A DNA stretch of 43,619 bases from positions 1-43,619 of the forward strand of contig CAJFPC010000025.1 in the NCBI GenBank assembly GCA_904398325.1, read 5' to 3'. Source of the stretch: Candidatus Neoruminococcus faecicola (GTDB taxonomy: Bacteria > Bacillota > Clostridia > Oscillospirales > Ruminococcaceae). Below are positions 17,046-23,286 of the stretch, in pieces (the stretch's first letter is position 1; each line of letters opens with the position of its first letter). The position numbers and the translations under genes were made by a program. Below the pieces are notes generated by a model. The model saw only the letters and a program-made list of their open reading frames with translations, had not been told where the DNA came from and did not search any database.

Positions 17046-18417
17046 CTCTCACTAGCTCCTTTTTCATAATTCTCAGGGCGGTGCCGGGCGCGTGCTGGCT
17101 GAGCAGCCCCATCGCCGCCAGGATGTATTTTCGATCCACCAGGATCCGGGCCTTCTTCGGCCGCAGGGATTCGGGATGGGCGGGGTCATAAAGCGCGTGG
17201 GCCGCGATCTGCCCGGTGCGCCGGGTGTGGATGAGGGAGCCCCCTGTCACCACAATCTGATCCACGCCGCTCAAATCCTTGCCCGTCTGGGCGTAGGCCA
17301 GGCCTGTGGGGGTGTAGACCTCTTCCAGCCGGCCCGCATGCCGGGATACCGCTGTTTCCACCGCCAGGCTGGCCAAGGCGAAATCCAGCGCCTCCAGCTC
17401 GCTGTTTTGGGGCAGGGTATCCGTCTGGCGGCTCAAATATTCCACCAGTTCCTCCGCCCGGCCCTCCGTCAGGCCGGACAGCTGGGCTACCCTGCCGATG
17501 CCGGCGGCATCCACAATGCCGTGGATGCTGTAGCGCATGCCGATGTCGCCTTCCACCGTGCGTTTGACATAGGGCTCTGGCAGCCCCTTGTAAACCACGT
17601 TGGCTTTGGCCGGCATACCGCTGGCGATGGAATAAATATCCGTGGTCGCCCCGCCGACATCAATGCCGAGCAGCTCTCCAATTCCCTTTTCTTCTTCAAA
17701 ACCTTCTGCCAACAGGCGCATTGCCGCCATCATGGCAGAGGGGGTTGGCATCATAATACCGGAGATAAGCTCCGACGCCTGGCTGAGGCCCTTGGCCTGG
17801 ATGATCCGCTCCAGGAACAATTCCCGGATCTTCTCCTGGGCCGGCTCGATGTTCAGCTCCCCAAAGCGGGGCATCACATTGGCCACCAGGTAGGTTTCCC
17901 TGCCCTCCAGGATGCGCTGGCACTGGCGCCCGACGCTGCGGTTGCCGGCGATAATGACGGGGAACTTCTCCTTGGACTGGGCCAGCATCTTGGCGTTGTG
18001 CAGGATGCACGCGCTGTTGCCGCCGTCGGTGCCGCCCACCAGAAGCAGAATCTCCGGCCGGGCCGCCTCGATCTCCTCCAGGTCATCCTCCGTCAGCTGG
18101 TAGGAGTAAACCTTCAGGATCTTTGCCCCGGCGCCCAGGCTGGCCAGCTTGGCCGCCTCGGCGGTCAGCTCCGGCACCAGGCCGCTGGTGATCATCCTCA
18201 GCCCGCCGGCCGCAGAGGAGCAGGCATACCGCTCAGCAAATTCCAGCGGGCCGGTTGCCGTCTCCAGCTGCTGCAGGGCGCAGCGCAGGCCGTCGTTGAT
18301 ATCCGTCTGCACGGTGGTGTAGGCGGCGGCCGTGCCCAGAAGCTGTTCCGATTCGAGATCCACCGCCGTCACCTTGGTGTAGGTGCTGCCGAAGTCAATC
18401 AGCAAAACGGCTTTCAT
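17029..18417 (-). CDS. glmL: GlmL, glutamate mutase-associated ASKHA protein
   Basis: A 462-residue actin/Hsp70-fold protein found in every glutamate mutase operon. It begins with the phosphate-1 loop [16 protein letters not shown] (4-19), has [11 protein letters not shown] in the middle, [17 protein letters not shown] as the second phosphate loop, and [13 protein letters not shown] as the adenosine motif. Family knowledge suggests an ATP-dependent reactivase or chaperone for the B12 mutase. It overlaps glmS by four bases (ATGA) and glmE by 17. Confidence 0.93.
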   Translation of the reverse strand: MKAVLLIDFGSTYTKVTAVDLESEQLLGTAAAYTTVQTDINDGLRCALQQLETATGPLEFAERYACSSAAGGLRMITSGLVPELTAEAAKLASLGAGAKILKVYSYQLTEDDLEEIEAARPEILLLVGGTDGGNSACILHNAKMLAQSKEKFPVIIAGNRSVGRQCQRILEGRETYLVANVMPRFGELNIEPAQEKIRELFLERIIQAKGLSQASELISGIMMPTPSAMMAAMRLLAEGFEEEKGIGELLGIDVGGATTDIYSIASGMPAKANVVYKGLPEPYVKRTVEGDIGMRYSIHGIVDAAGIGRVAQLSGLTEGRAEELVEYLSRQTDTLPQNSELEALDFALASLAVETAVSRHAGRLEEVYTPTGLAYAQTGKDLSGVDQIVVTGGSLIHTRRTGQIAAHALYDPAHPESLRPKKARILVDRKYILAAMGLLSQHAPGTALRIMKKELVRDGAEE

Positions 18418-18842
18418 TTCTGACCCTCCACGCCGAGCACTTCTTTCAGAGCGGCGATGGTGGTCTCCGGCGCGGTCCCCGGCGGGAACACCCGGTCAAA
18501 CCCCATAGCCTTAAAGCGGCGCTCCACATCCTCAAAGGGCTGCTTGCCCACCACGATGTTGCCGCCCACAAACAGCGGAATTCCCACCAGGCCGTGCTCG
18601 TCGCACTGCTCGCGCATGCCGCGGCAATCCAGCTCGCCGTGGCCATAGAGGGAGGAAATCACAATGGCGTCCGCGTTGGATTCGATGGCGGCATTGATAA
18701 ACTCCTCCTGCGAGACCATGACGCCCAGGTTGATGACGTTGAAGCCCGCCTCGGTGAACGCATGATACAGTATCTGGTTGCCGACCGCGTGAACATCGGC
18801 TCCAATCACGCCGATGACCAGCGTTTTCTGTTTCTGATCCAT
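18414..18842 (-). CDS. glmS: Glutamate mutase sigma (S) subunit, B12-binding
   Basis: A 142-residue cobalamin-binding subunit of normal length. The base-off/His-on motif DVHAVG is at 16-21, with H18 as lower cobalt ligand. SSLYGHG and VGGN (the other B12-tail contacts) follow. ATG at 18840-18842 is chosen because the preceding in-frame region belongs to the promoter and leader; GAGAGGATCAGGTG lies before it. It is the first gene of the glmS-glmL-glmE-mal-AtuA-DUF4387 operon. This glmS is unrelated to glucosamine synthase. Confidence 0.96.
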   Translation of the reverse strand: MDQKQKTLVIGVIGADVHAVGNQILYHAFTEAGFNVINLGVMVSQEEFINAAIESNADAIVISSLYGHGELDCRGMREQCDEHGLVGIPLFVGGNIVVGKQPFEDVERRFKAMGFDRVFPPGTAPETTIAALKEVLGVEGQK

Positions 18843-18887
18843 AACACACCTGATCCTCTCTTGTTCGTTCGTTGGCAGTTTTATTTG

Positions 18888-18912
18888 AACTATGTCTATA
18901 AGATACATTGTT
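18888..18912. promoter_or_regulatory. Palindrome over the glm promoter, candidate GntR operator
   Basis: A 25-base site with 10 of 12 complementary pairs (outer arms AACTATGT and ACATTGTT). It covers the -10 and the expected transcription start of the glm operon. A regulator bound here would block RNA polymerase. The adjacent GntR protein is the obvious candidate. Confidence 0.55.
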
Positions 18913-18928
18913 ATATTACAAAAATCAA
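18900..18928 (-). promoter_or_regulatory. Promoter of the glm operon
   Basis: Minus strand TTGATT (18923-18928), a 17-base spacer and TATCTT (18900-18905). Both boxes are weak; TATAGA a few bases further is an alternative -10. Confidence 0.5.
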
Positions 18929-19148
18929 TTGGCATTCCGCCTGAGTTTCCGGGATTTTTTTAACGATATTTACCACAAATTTTCTGTTTTTTCTCTGTTT
19001 TTATGGGAAATAACGAGTTTATCCGCCTTGATTTTACCAATTCAGATGAATTGTATCTGTTTCAATATTTTGAATTCCCATTGGATTTTTCTCATTCCTT
19101 GCTGCTTTCTGCGGGAACCTCGGGATTTTTCCCGATTTCTTTTCTTGA

Positions 19149-19164
19149 ATTGTATTGTTACAAT
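19149..19164. promoter_or_regulatory. Perfect inverted repeat ATTGTA-4-TACAAT
   Basis: Six-base perfect arms with the spacer TTGT. The sequence is of GntR-operator type and lies about 240 bases upstream of the glm promoter and just beyond the GntR gene terminator. It could be an auxiliary operator. Confidence 0.4.
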
Positions 19165-19205
19165 ATTCCTTCTGGCTCCTTCTGCCGCAAAACCGGCTGA
19201 AAAGC

Positions 19206-19230
19206 AAAAAAAGACGGCCTTACGGCCGTC
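19206..19230 (-). terminator. Terminator of the GntR gene
   Basis: A perfect GACGGCC/GGCCGTC stem (19213-19219 with 19224-19230) with a four-base loop, followed by seven T on the minus strand. Confidence 0.92.
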
Positions 19231-19246
19231 TCAAAAATAGATCAGG

Positions 19247-20209
19247 TTATTTCCTTTTGCGGATCTCCTCCACCCGGTCCTCCAGGTACAAGAAGGAGCC
19301 CGTGTCGATTTTGTATTCATAGGGCACAATCGGATGCCGGTGGCCAAAGGCTTGGATCAAATCCACCTCGCTGCCGCTGCAGAAGGCCAAATACCCCGAA
19401 GGCACCACCAGACCATCCTGCCGGGCGAGGAATTCCTCCAGGCCGCCGGCGCCAAACCGGGCCGCCTCCACCTTGCAGCTGGGTCCGATAAAGCTGGCGC
19501 AGCCCTTGCGGGCGATCTTCTCAAACTCGTCGCTGACGCAGAGGACGCCGATCCGGTACAGATCGTTCATTTTGGCCAGCTCCGCCACCGTGTGAGCCGC
19601 GGGGCTTAGGGCAATGCGGCTTAGGCGGCTGCGGTCGGCAATCACCCGTTCCAGCTGAGCGTAATGGGTAGAGGTGACCACCACCAGGTCCGTGTCCTCC
19701 TCCACCTGATTGGGAGAAGCCAGCACATCCCGCAGGATGAACTGGTAGATATCCACATCCCGGATGGTGGAAAGCTGGTTGACGATCGCCGACAGCGTCT
19801 CGGGGTTGCAGTCCACCGCCGCAATGCGCACATGGGGCACCCGCTCGCTGCGCTCCCGCAGCTTCAGCTGCAGGATGACTTCGATCTCCCAGGGGGTGAA
19901 AGACATTTTCTCCAATTGATCCAGTAAACTGTCAATGGCAGCCATGGCGCGCTCCTTGCGGGAGGAGCTCTCCTGCGCCAGCACAAAGGTGCCGCGGCCC
20001 TGGGTCATTTCGATCAGCCCCATCTGGCCCAGCTCGTCATAGGCGTGCTTGATGGTGCCGCGGGCGATCTTCATCTGGGCCGAAAGCTCCCGCACCGTGG
20101 GCAGCTTATAGCCAGGCGGCAGCTGACCGCTGCGGATACCCTCCGCAATGGCATGGACGATCTGCAGGTAGATCGGCTCGCCCGATTCCGGCTGCAGGGT
20201 AATATTCAC
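19247..20209 (-). CDS. GntR-family regulator with unusual effector domain
   Basis: About 320 residues. The N-terminal winged helix is typical (IYLQIVHAIAEGIRSGQLPPG, then LPTVRELSAQMKIARGTI and GLIEMTQGRGTFV). The remainder, about 230 residues, is not a FadR, HutC or aminotransferase-type domain; it alternates strand-like and helical segments (VRIAAVDCNPET, TDLVVVTSTHYAQLE, RIGVLCVSDEF, DGLVVPSGYLAF), suggesting a Rossmann-like ligand-binding fold. The start is taken as GTG at 20207-20209, eight bases after AAAGGCGG; a GTG at 20218 is possible but too close to that site. It sits between the two catabolic operons with its own promoter and terminator and probably controls glutamate catabolism. 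Confidence 0.85.
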   Translation of the reverse strand: MNITLQPESGEPIYLQIVHAIAEGIRSGQLPPGYKLPTVRELSAQMKIARGTIKHAYDELGQMGLIEMTQGRGTFVLAQESSSRKERAMAAIDSLLDQLEKMSFTPWEIEVILQLKLRERSERVPHVRIAAVDCNPETLSAIVNQLSTIRDVDIYQFILRDVLASPNQVEEDTDLVVVTSTHYAQLERVIADRSRLSRIALSPAAHTVAELAKMNDLYRIGVLCVSDEFEKIARKGCASFIGPSCKVEAARFGAGGLEEFLARQDGLVVPSGYLAFCSGSEVDLIQAFGHRHPIVPYEYKIDTGSFLYLEDRVEEIRKRK

Positions 20210-20234
20210 AACCAACACCGCCTTTGCAGGTTAA

Positions 20235-20246
20235 TGTTATAGTACA
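20235..20246. promoter_or_regulatory. Possible operator at the GntR gene start site
   Basis: On the minus strand TGTACTATAACA lies at the expected transcription start. It resembles the core of the glm palindrome (TGTATCTTATAGACA), suggesting autoregulation, but symmetry is poor. Confidence 0.3.
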
Positions 20247-20252
20247 ATTATC

Positions 20253-20281
20253 ATTATCCCTGCTAAAGGCCGGTTTGTCAA
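20253..20281 (-). promoter_or_regulatory. Promoter of the GntR gene
   Basis: Perfect TTGACA (20276-20281), a 17-base spacer and GATAAT (20253-20258). It overlaps the end of the hydratase beta-subunit gene by a few bases of spacing only. Confidence 0.8.
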
Positions 20282-20284
20282 GGA

Positions 20285-20845
20285 TTATTTCTCCCGCGCA
20301 GCCAAATAATTACGCCTGCCCTGCTCATACAGGTTGTTGCCCTCACTGTCGATGACCACCACCACCGGCAGGTTTTCCACCTCCAGCCGGCGAATGGCTT
20401 CGGCGCCCAGATCTTCATAGGCGATCACCTCCGCCTTTTTCACGCAGCCGGAAAGCAGCGCGCCCGCGCCGCCGATGGCGCCGAAATAGACCGCGCCATG
20501 CTCCTTCATGGCCTCAATGACCTCCGGGCCGCGCTTGCCCTTGCCGATCATGCCGGTCTCTCCCAGGGCGATCAGCGTAGGGGAATACGCATCCATACGG
20601 TAGCTGGTGGTCGGCCCGGCCGAACCGATGGCCTGTCCTTCCCGGGCGGGAGTGGGCCCCACATAATAAATGGTGGCGTCCTTTAAATCCAGCGGGAGGG
20701 GCTTGTTCTGCGCCGCCAGCTCACACAGGCGCTTGTGGGCAGCATCCCGGGCGGTATAAATCACCCCGGAAAGATAAACCGAATCCCCGCAGCGAAAAGT
20801 ACGCGCCATTTCGCGGGTGATGGGGGTCGTCACATGTCGTTCCAT
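20285..20845 (-). CDS. Class I fumarase-type hydratase, beta subunit (probable mesaconase)
   Basis: A 186-residue subunit homologous to the C-terminal domain of class I fumarase and tartrate dehydratase beta. Features are ITREMARTFRCGDSVYLSG, YYVGPTPA, IGSAGPTTSYRMD, GETGMIGKG and AVYFGAIGGAGALL. With the alpha subunit it adds water across a C=C of a dicarboxylic acid. In organisms with the methylaspartate route, class I fumarases are known to act as mesaconase, giving citramalate, and the location next to glm and mal genes favours that here; fumarase activity is equally possible from sequence. ATG at 20843-20845 abuts the alpha-subunit stop, with GGAGGTGCTG before it. Confidence 0.9.
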   Translation of the reverse strand: MERHVTTPITREMARTFRCGDSVYLSGVIYTARDAAHKRLCELAAQNKPLPLDLKDATIYYVGPTPAREGQAIGSAGPTTSYRMDAYSPTLIALGETGMIGKGKRGPEVIEAMKEHGAVYFGAIGGAGALLSGCVKKAEVIAYEDLGAEAIRRLEVENLPVVVVIDSEGNNLYEQGRRNYLAAREK

Positions 20846-21685
20846 TTACAGCACCTCCGTTTTATGGCGGGTCACATGGCAGTTGATGTTCACCGCGCAG
20901 GGCAGCCCGGCAATATGGGTGGGCATCGTTTCAATATTCACCGCCAGCGCGGTGGTGCGCCCGCCGAAGCCCTGGGGGCCGATGCCCGTCTCGTTGATTT
21001 TCTGGAGCATTTCCTCCTCCAGCTGCTGATAATAAGGGTCGGGATTGCGCTCCTCCAGCGGGCGCATCAGGGCCTTTTTGGCCAGCAGCGCAGCCTTGTC
21101 GAAGGTGCCGCCGATGCCGACGCCCACTACAATGGGCGGGCAGGGGTTGGGGCCTGCATCTTCCACCACCTTCAGGATGAACTCCTTGACCCCCTCCAGC
21201 CCGTCGGAGGGTTTGAGCATCTTGATCTGGCTCATATTCTCGCTGCCGAAGCCCTTGGGGGCCACCGTGATTTTGATCTGATCCCCGGGCACCAGGTCAT
21301 AATAGATCATGGCCGGGGTGTTGTCACCCGTGTTGACCCGGCGCAGCGGGTCGCGTACAGCGGATTTGCGCAGGTAGCCCTCGGTGTAGCCCTGGCGCAC
21401 CCCTTCGTGGATGGCCTCGGTCAGGCTGCCGTTCACATGCACATCCTGGCCGATCTCCAAAAACACGCAGGCCAAACCCGTATCCTGGCAGATGGGCACC
21501 TGGTCGCGCCCGGCAATTTCAAAATTCTCCACAATCCGGTCCAGAATCTCCGCCGCGGGGGCCCAATCCTCACAGGCGCGGCAGGCGGTGATGCGCTCTC
21601 TGACATCTCCGGGCAGACAGCAGTTGGTCTCAATGCACAGCCGTTTGACAATTCCGGTGATCTGGGCGGCGTCAACTTCCCTCAT
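20846..21685 (-). CDS. Class I fumarase-type hydratase, alpha subunit (probable mesaconase)
   Basis: A 279-residue iron-sulfur subunit. Candidate cluster cysteines are C66 (PICQDTG), the cysteine in [15 protein letters not shown] and one in [11 protein letters not shown]. The [4Fe-4S] cluster would bind the substrate hydroxyl, as in oxygen-sensitive class I fumarase. ATG at 21683-21685 follows AAAGGAGGAAG. The two-gene operon has its own promoter and a 15-base palindrome not shared with the glm operon. Confidence 0.91.
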   Translation of the reverse strand: MREVDAAQITGIVKRLCIETNCCLPGDVRERITACRACEDWAPAAEILDRIVENFEIAGRDQVPICQDTGLACVFLEIGQDVHVNGSLTEAIHEGVRQGYTEGYLRKSAVRDPLRRVNTGDNTPAMIYYDLVPGDQIKITVAPKGFGSENMSQIKMLKPSDGLEGVKEFILKVVEDAGPNPCPPIVVGVGIGGTFDKAALLAKKALMRPLEERNPDPYYQQLEEEMLQKINETGIGPQGFGGRTTALAVNIETMPTHIAGLPCAVNINCHVTRHKTEVL

Positions 21686-21727
21686 TTACTTCTTCCTCCT
21701 TTTGGTACGCGGCTGCGGCCGCAGGAT

Positions 21728-21742
21728 GATACCCTGGGTATC
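21728..21742. promoter_or_regulatory. Perfect palindrome GATACCC-A-GGGTATC, candidate operator
   Basis: Seven-base perfect arms around one central base, at the predicted transcription start of the hydratase operon (8 bases from the -10). It differs from the glm palindrome, so a second regulator may act here. Confidence 0.5.
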
Positions 21743-21749
21743 TGCTATC

Positions 21750-21778
21750 ACCTTACCTTTTTCTTCCTCTCCTGTCAA
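21750..21778 (-). promoter_or_regulatory. Promoter of the hydratase operon
   Basis: Perfect TTGACA (21773-21778), a 17-base spacer and TAAGGT (21750-21755). Confidence 0.75.
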
Positions 21779-21801
21779 GGGGCGGGAGACTTTCATCCCT
21801 C

Positions 21802-21830
21802 TTGCGAAAAGCAGGAAAACTTGCTATAAT
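21802..21830 (+). promoter_or_regulatory. Promoter of a short transcript upstream of tRNA-Lys
   Basis: TTGCGA (21802-21807), a 17-base spacer and TATAAT (21825-21830) preceded by TGC, an extended -10. Confidence 0.7.
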
Positions 21831-21836
21831 AAAAAC

Positions 21837-21896
21837 AATCCCTACACTGCGGCCCCGGATGTCCTTCTGCACTGCTGGCATCCGGGGCTGCTTTTT
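21837..21896 (+). ncRNA. Candidate short RNA ending in a strong hairpin
   Basis: Transcription from the promoter at 21802-21830 would start near 21837 and run only about 15 bases into a perfect 10-base stem (21852-21861 with 21879-21888, GCCCCGGATG core) followed by a T-rich tract. No start codon with a ribosome site is present. It may be a small RNA, or an upstream terminator insulating the tRNA gene from an upstream promoter. Confidence 0.45.
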
Positions 21897-21916
21897 GCCT
21901 GCAGCGCAAAAAAAGG

Positions 21917-21945
21917 TTGACAGCAGCTTTACCATTTGATATAAT
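21917..21945 (+). promoter_or_regulatory. Promoter of tRNA-Lys
   Basis: Consensus in both boxes: TTGACA (21917-21922), a 17-base spacer, TATAAT (21940-21945). Confidence 0.92.
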
Positions 21946-21964
21946 AAACAAGTCTTGAGCGTAC

Positions 21965-22040
21965 GAGCCATTAGCTCAGCTGGCAGAGCATTTGACTTTT
22001 AATCAAAGGGTCTGGAGTTCGAATCTCCAATGGCTCACCA
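21965..22040 (+). tRNA. tRNA-Lys (anticodon UUU)
   Basis: A 76-base cloverleaf with encoded CCA. The acceptor stem is GAGCCAT/ATGGCTC, the D arm TAGCTCAGCTGGCAGAGCA, the anticodon stem TTTGA/TCAAA with TTT at 21998-22000, and the T arm contains GGAGTTCGAATCTCC. All stems pair. Confidence 0.98.
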
Positions 22041-22075
22041 AACCACCGCAGGCGCATTGCCCGCGGTGGTTTTTT
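22041..22075 (+). terminator. Terminator of tRNA-Lys
   Basis: A perfect nine-base stem (22041-22049 with 22063-22071, AACCACCGC) runs directly into a T-tract one base after the CCA end. Confidence 0.93.
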
Positions 22076-22089
22076 CTATCTCTATCCAG

Positions 22090-22119
22090 CGCTGTGAGGA
22101 TTTTCTCACAGCGTTTTTT
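22090..22119 (+). terminator. Second terminator after tRNA-Lys
   Basis: A perfect nine-base stem CGCTGTGAG/CTCACAGCG (22090-22098 with 22105-22113) followed by six T. With the first terminator it isolates the tRNA from the convergent TetR gene. Confidence 0.85.
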
Positions 22120-22147
22120 GCCGCACTGCCCCGCCGGGGGATGCGCC

Positions 22148-22768
22148 TTATTCCCCCAGGCCCGGCAGGGTGCCCCCATCCGGCAGCCGCCCGGTCAAAC
22201 GGATGGCGGCGCCGCGGATATAATCCCGTAGCATCCGGTCCACAAAATCGATCAGCTGCTGAGGGGTGCCCTCGATTTTCCCTAAAAGCCAATCCTCCAT
22301 CATGCTGGAAAGCGCACCGATATAAAACTGCGTCAGCACCCCCAGCTCCCATTCCTCCATCGGGCAGCACAGCTCCGAAGCGATCATCTGGATGGTGTTC
22401 TGAATCATGGTCTGAATATCCGTCTCAAAAAAACGCCTCAGATGGTCCCGGCCCATGCTGCGCAGCGCGCACAGGCAGACGGCCCGGTTCTCCTGCAAAT
22501 ATTCAAACAGCTGCAGCAGACCGTCCCGCCAGAGCATGACTCCCCCGTGCCGGCGCAGCAGGGCCACCGCCTCCTCATCAAACATCCAGCGCACCGCATC
22601 ATAAAGATCTTCAAAATGATAATAAAAATGCTGCCGTGCCATGCCGCTGTTTTTCATCAATTCTGTGATGGTGATTTTGCCCAGCGGCTTTTGGGCCATC
22701 AGCTTTTTTAAAGCCGCACAGATCTCCCGCTTTGCCGCATAGCTTGCTTCATAGGTACGCTTTCTCAT
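22148..22768 (-). CDS. TetR-family regulator (DhaS-like)
   Basis: A 206-residue repressor-type protein. The N-terminal helix-turn-helix is KITITELMKNSGMARQHFYYHFEDLYDAVRWMF at about residues 28-60, and the C-terminal region (LCALRSMGRDHLRRFF, FYIGALSSMMEDWLLGKIEGTPQQLIDFVDRML) has the layout of the TetR_C_7/dihydroxyacetone kinase-type group. The start is ATG at 22766-22768 behind GGGAGGG. It is divergent from the small protein/MMPL/GLUG operon and a classic TetR-size palindrome lies between them, so it probably represses that operon. The ligand is unknown. Confidence 0.9.
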   Translation of the reverse strand: MRKRTYEASYAAKREICAALKKLMAQKPLGKITITELMKNSGMARQHFYYHFEDLYDAVRWMFDEEAVALLRRHGGVMLWRDGLLQLFEYLQENRAVCLCALRSMGRDHLRRFFETDIQTMIQNTIQMIASELCCPMEEWELGVLTQFYIGALSSMMEDWLLGKIEGTPQQLIDFVDRMLRDYIRGAAIRLTGRLPDGGTLPGLGE

Positions 22769-22801
22769 GGCGCTTATCTGCCCTCCCTGCCGGTTGCTGA
22801 A

Positions 22802-22812
22802 AAAAGTATAAC
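22802..22812 (-). promoter_or_regulatory. Promoter of the TetR gene
   Basis: Extended -10 TGTTATACT on the minus strand (hexamer at 22805-22810); the -35 is weak. Confidence 0.5.
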
Positions 22813-22853
22813 ACATCACAGCCCCTGCAGCATAGATGCAGAACAGGTTCAAC

Positions 22854-22869
22854 TGTCAGAAATCTGACA
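22854..22869. promoter_or_regulatory. TetR-type operator TGTCAGA-2-TCTGACA
   Basis: Perfect seven-base arms with a two-base centre (AA). It lies between the divergent genes, 20 bases upstream of the -35 of the plus-strand promoter and about 45 bases upstream of the TetR gene -10. Confidence 0.6.
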
Positions 22870-22888
22870 AATGCACCAACACTGCATC

Positions 22889-22917
22889 TTGCATTTCGGC
22901 CTGTGATTTTCTATGCT
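22889..22917 (+). promoter_or_regulatory. Promoter of the envelope operon
   Basis: TTGCAT (22889-22894), a 17-base spacer and TATGCT (22912-22917), 30 bases before the first start codon. Confidence 0.6.
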
Positions 22918-22947
22918 GAAAGAAAACGCAAAAGGGGCATCGGTATC

Positions 22948-23250
22948 ATGACGGAAGAATATCAGGTGACACTGCACAGCCAGATGGGGCCCCGCCAGGG
23001 GATTTTGACCCTGCAGCGGCAAGGCATCCGGCTGACCGGCACCCTGGAGCTGGTCGGCTATGTCAACGCCGTCCAGGGCCAGGTGGATCAGGACGGTTCC
23101 CTGCGGATCTTTCACGCCATTCAAACGGCGCTCAGCACCTTTGCATGTGAGACGCTGCTGCAGATCCAGGGGGATCAGCTGACCGGCCTGAGCCGTTCCG
23201 AACCCTGCCAGATGCGCTGGGAGGGCCGGCGCATCCGCCAAACCCCCTGA
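22948..23250 (+). CDS. Small protein of the MMPL operon, unknown function
   Basis: A 100-residue soluble protein without signal peptide or membrane segment. It begins MTEEYQVTLHSQMGPRQG and contains alternating strand-like segments (GILTLQRQ, RLTGTLELVGY, LLQIQGDQLTGL), suggesting a small beta barrel or sandwich. The start at 22948 follows AAAAGGGG. I recognise no family. It is the first gene of the operon, 36 bases before the MMPL gene, which suggests a regulatory or assembly role for that transporter. Confidence 0.7.
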   Translation: MTEEYQVTLHSQMGPRQGILTLQRQGIRLTGTLELVGYVNAVQGQVDQDGSLRIFHAIQTALSTFACETLLQIQGDQLTGLSRSEPCQMRWEGRRIRQTP

Positions 23251-23286
23251 ACAAAAAATACTGCGCCGCAGAAGGAGGAACCCTGT

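Larger units (their letters stand above)
18843..19246. other. AT-rich regulatory region between glmS and the GntR gene
   Basis: About 400 bases with no supported gene, much richer in A and T than the flanks. It holds the glm promoter and a 25-base imperfect palindrome near glmS, a perfect ATTGTA/TACAAT repeat at 19149-19164, a small hairpin CGGGA/TCCCG at 19121-19134, and the GntR terminator. No B12-box of a cobalamin riboswitch was seen. Confidence 0.7.

Noticed and set aside
18843-19246. Possible cobalamin riboswitch before glmS
   Set aside because: The B12-box consensus and the usual long GC-rich core were not found; the region is AT-rich with short palindromes.
22041-22119. Two successive hairpins as a possible repeat element
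   Set aside because: The stems differ in sequence and each ends in a T-tract; they are tandem terminators after a tRNA.
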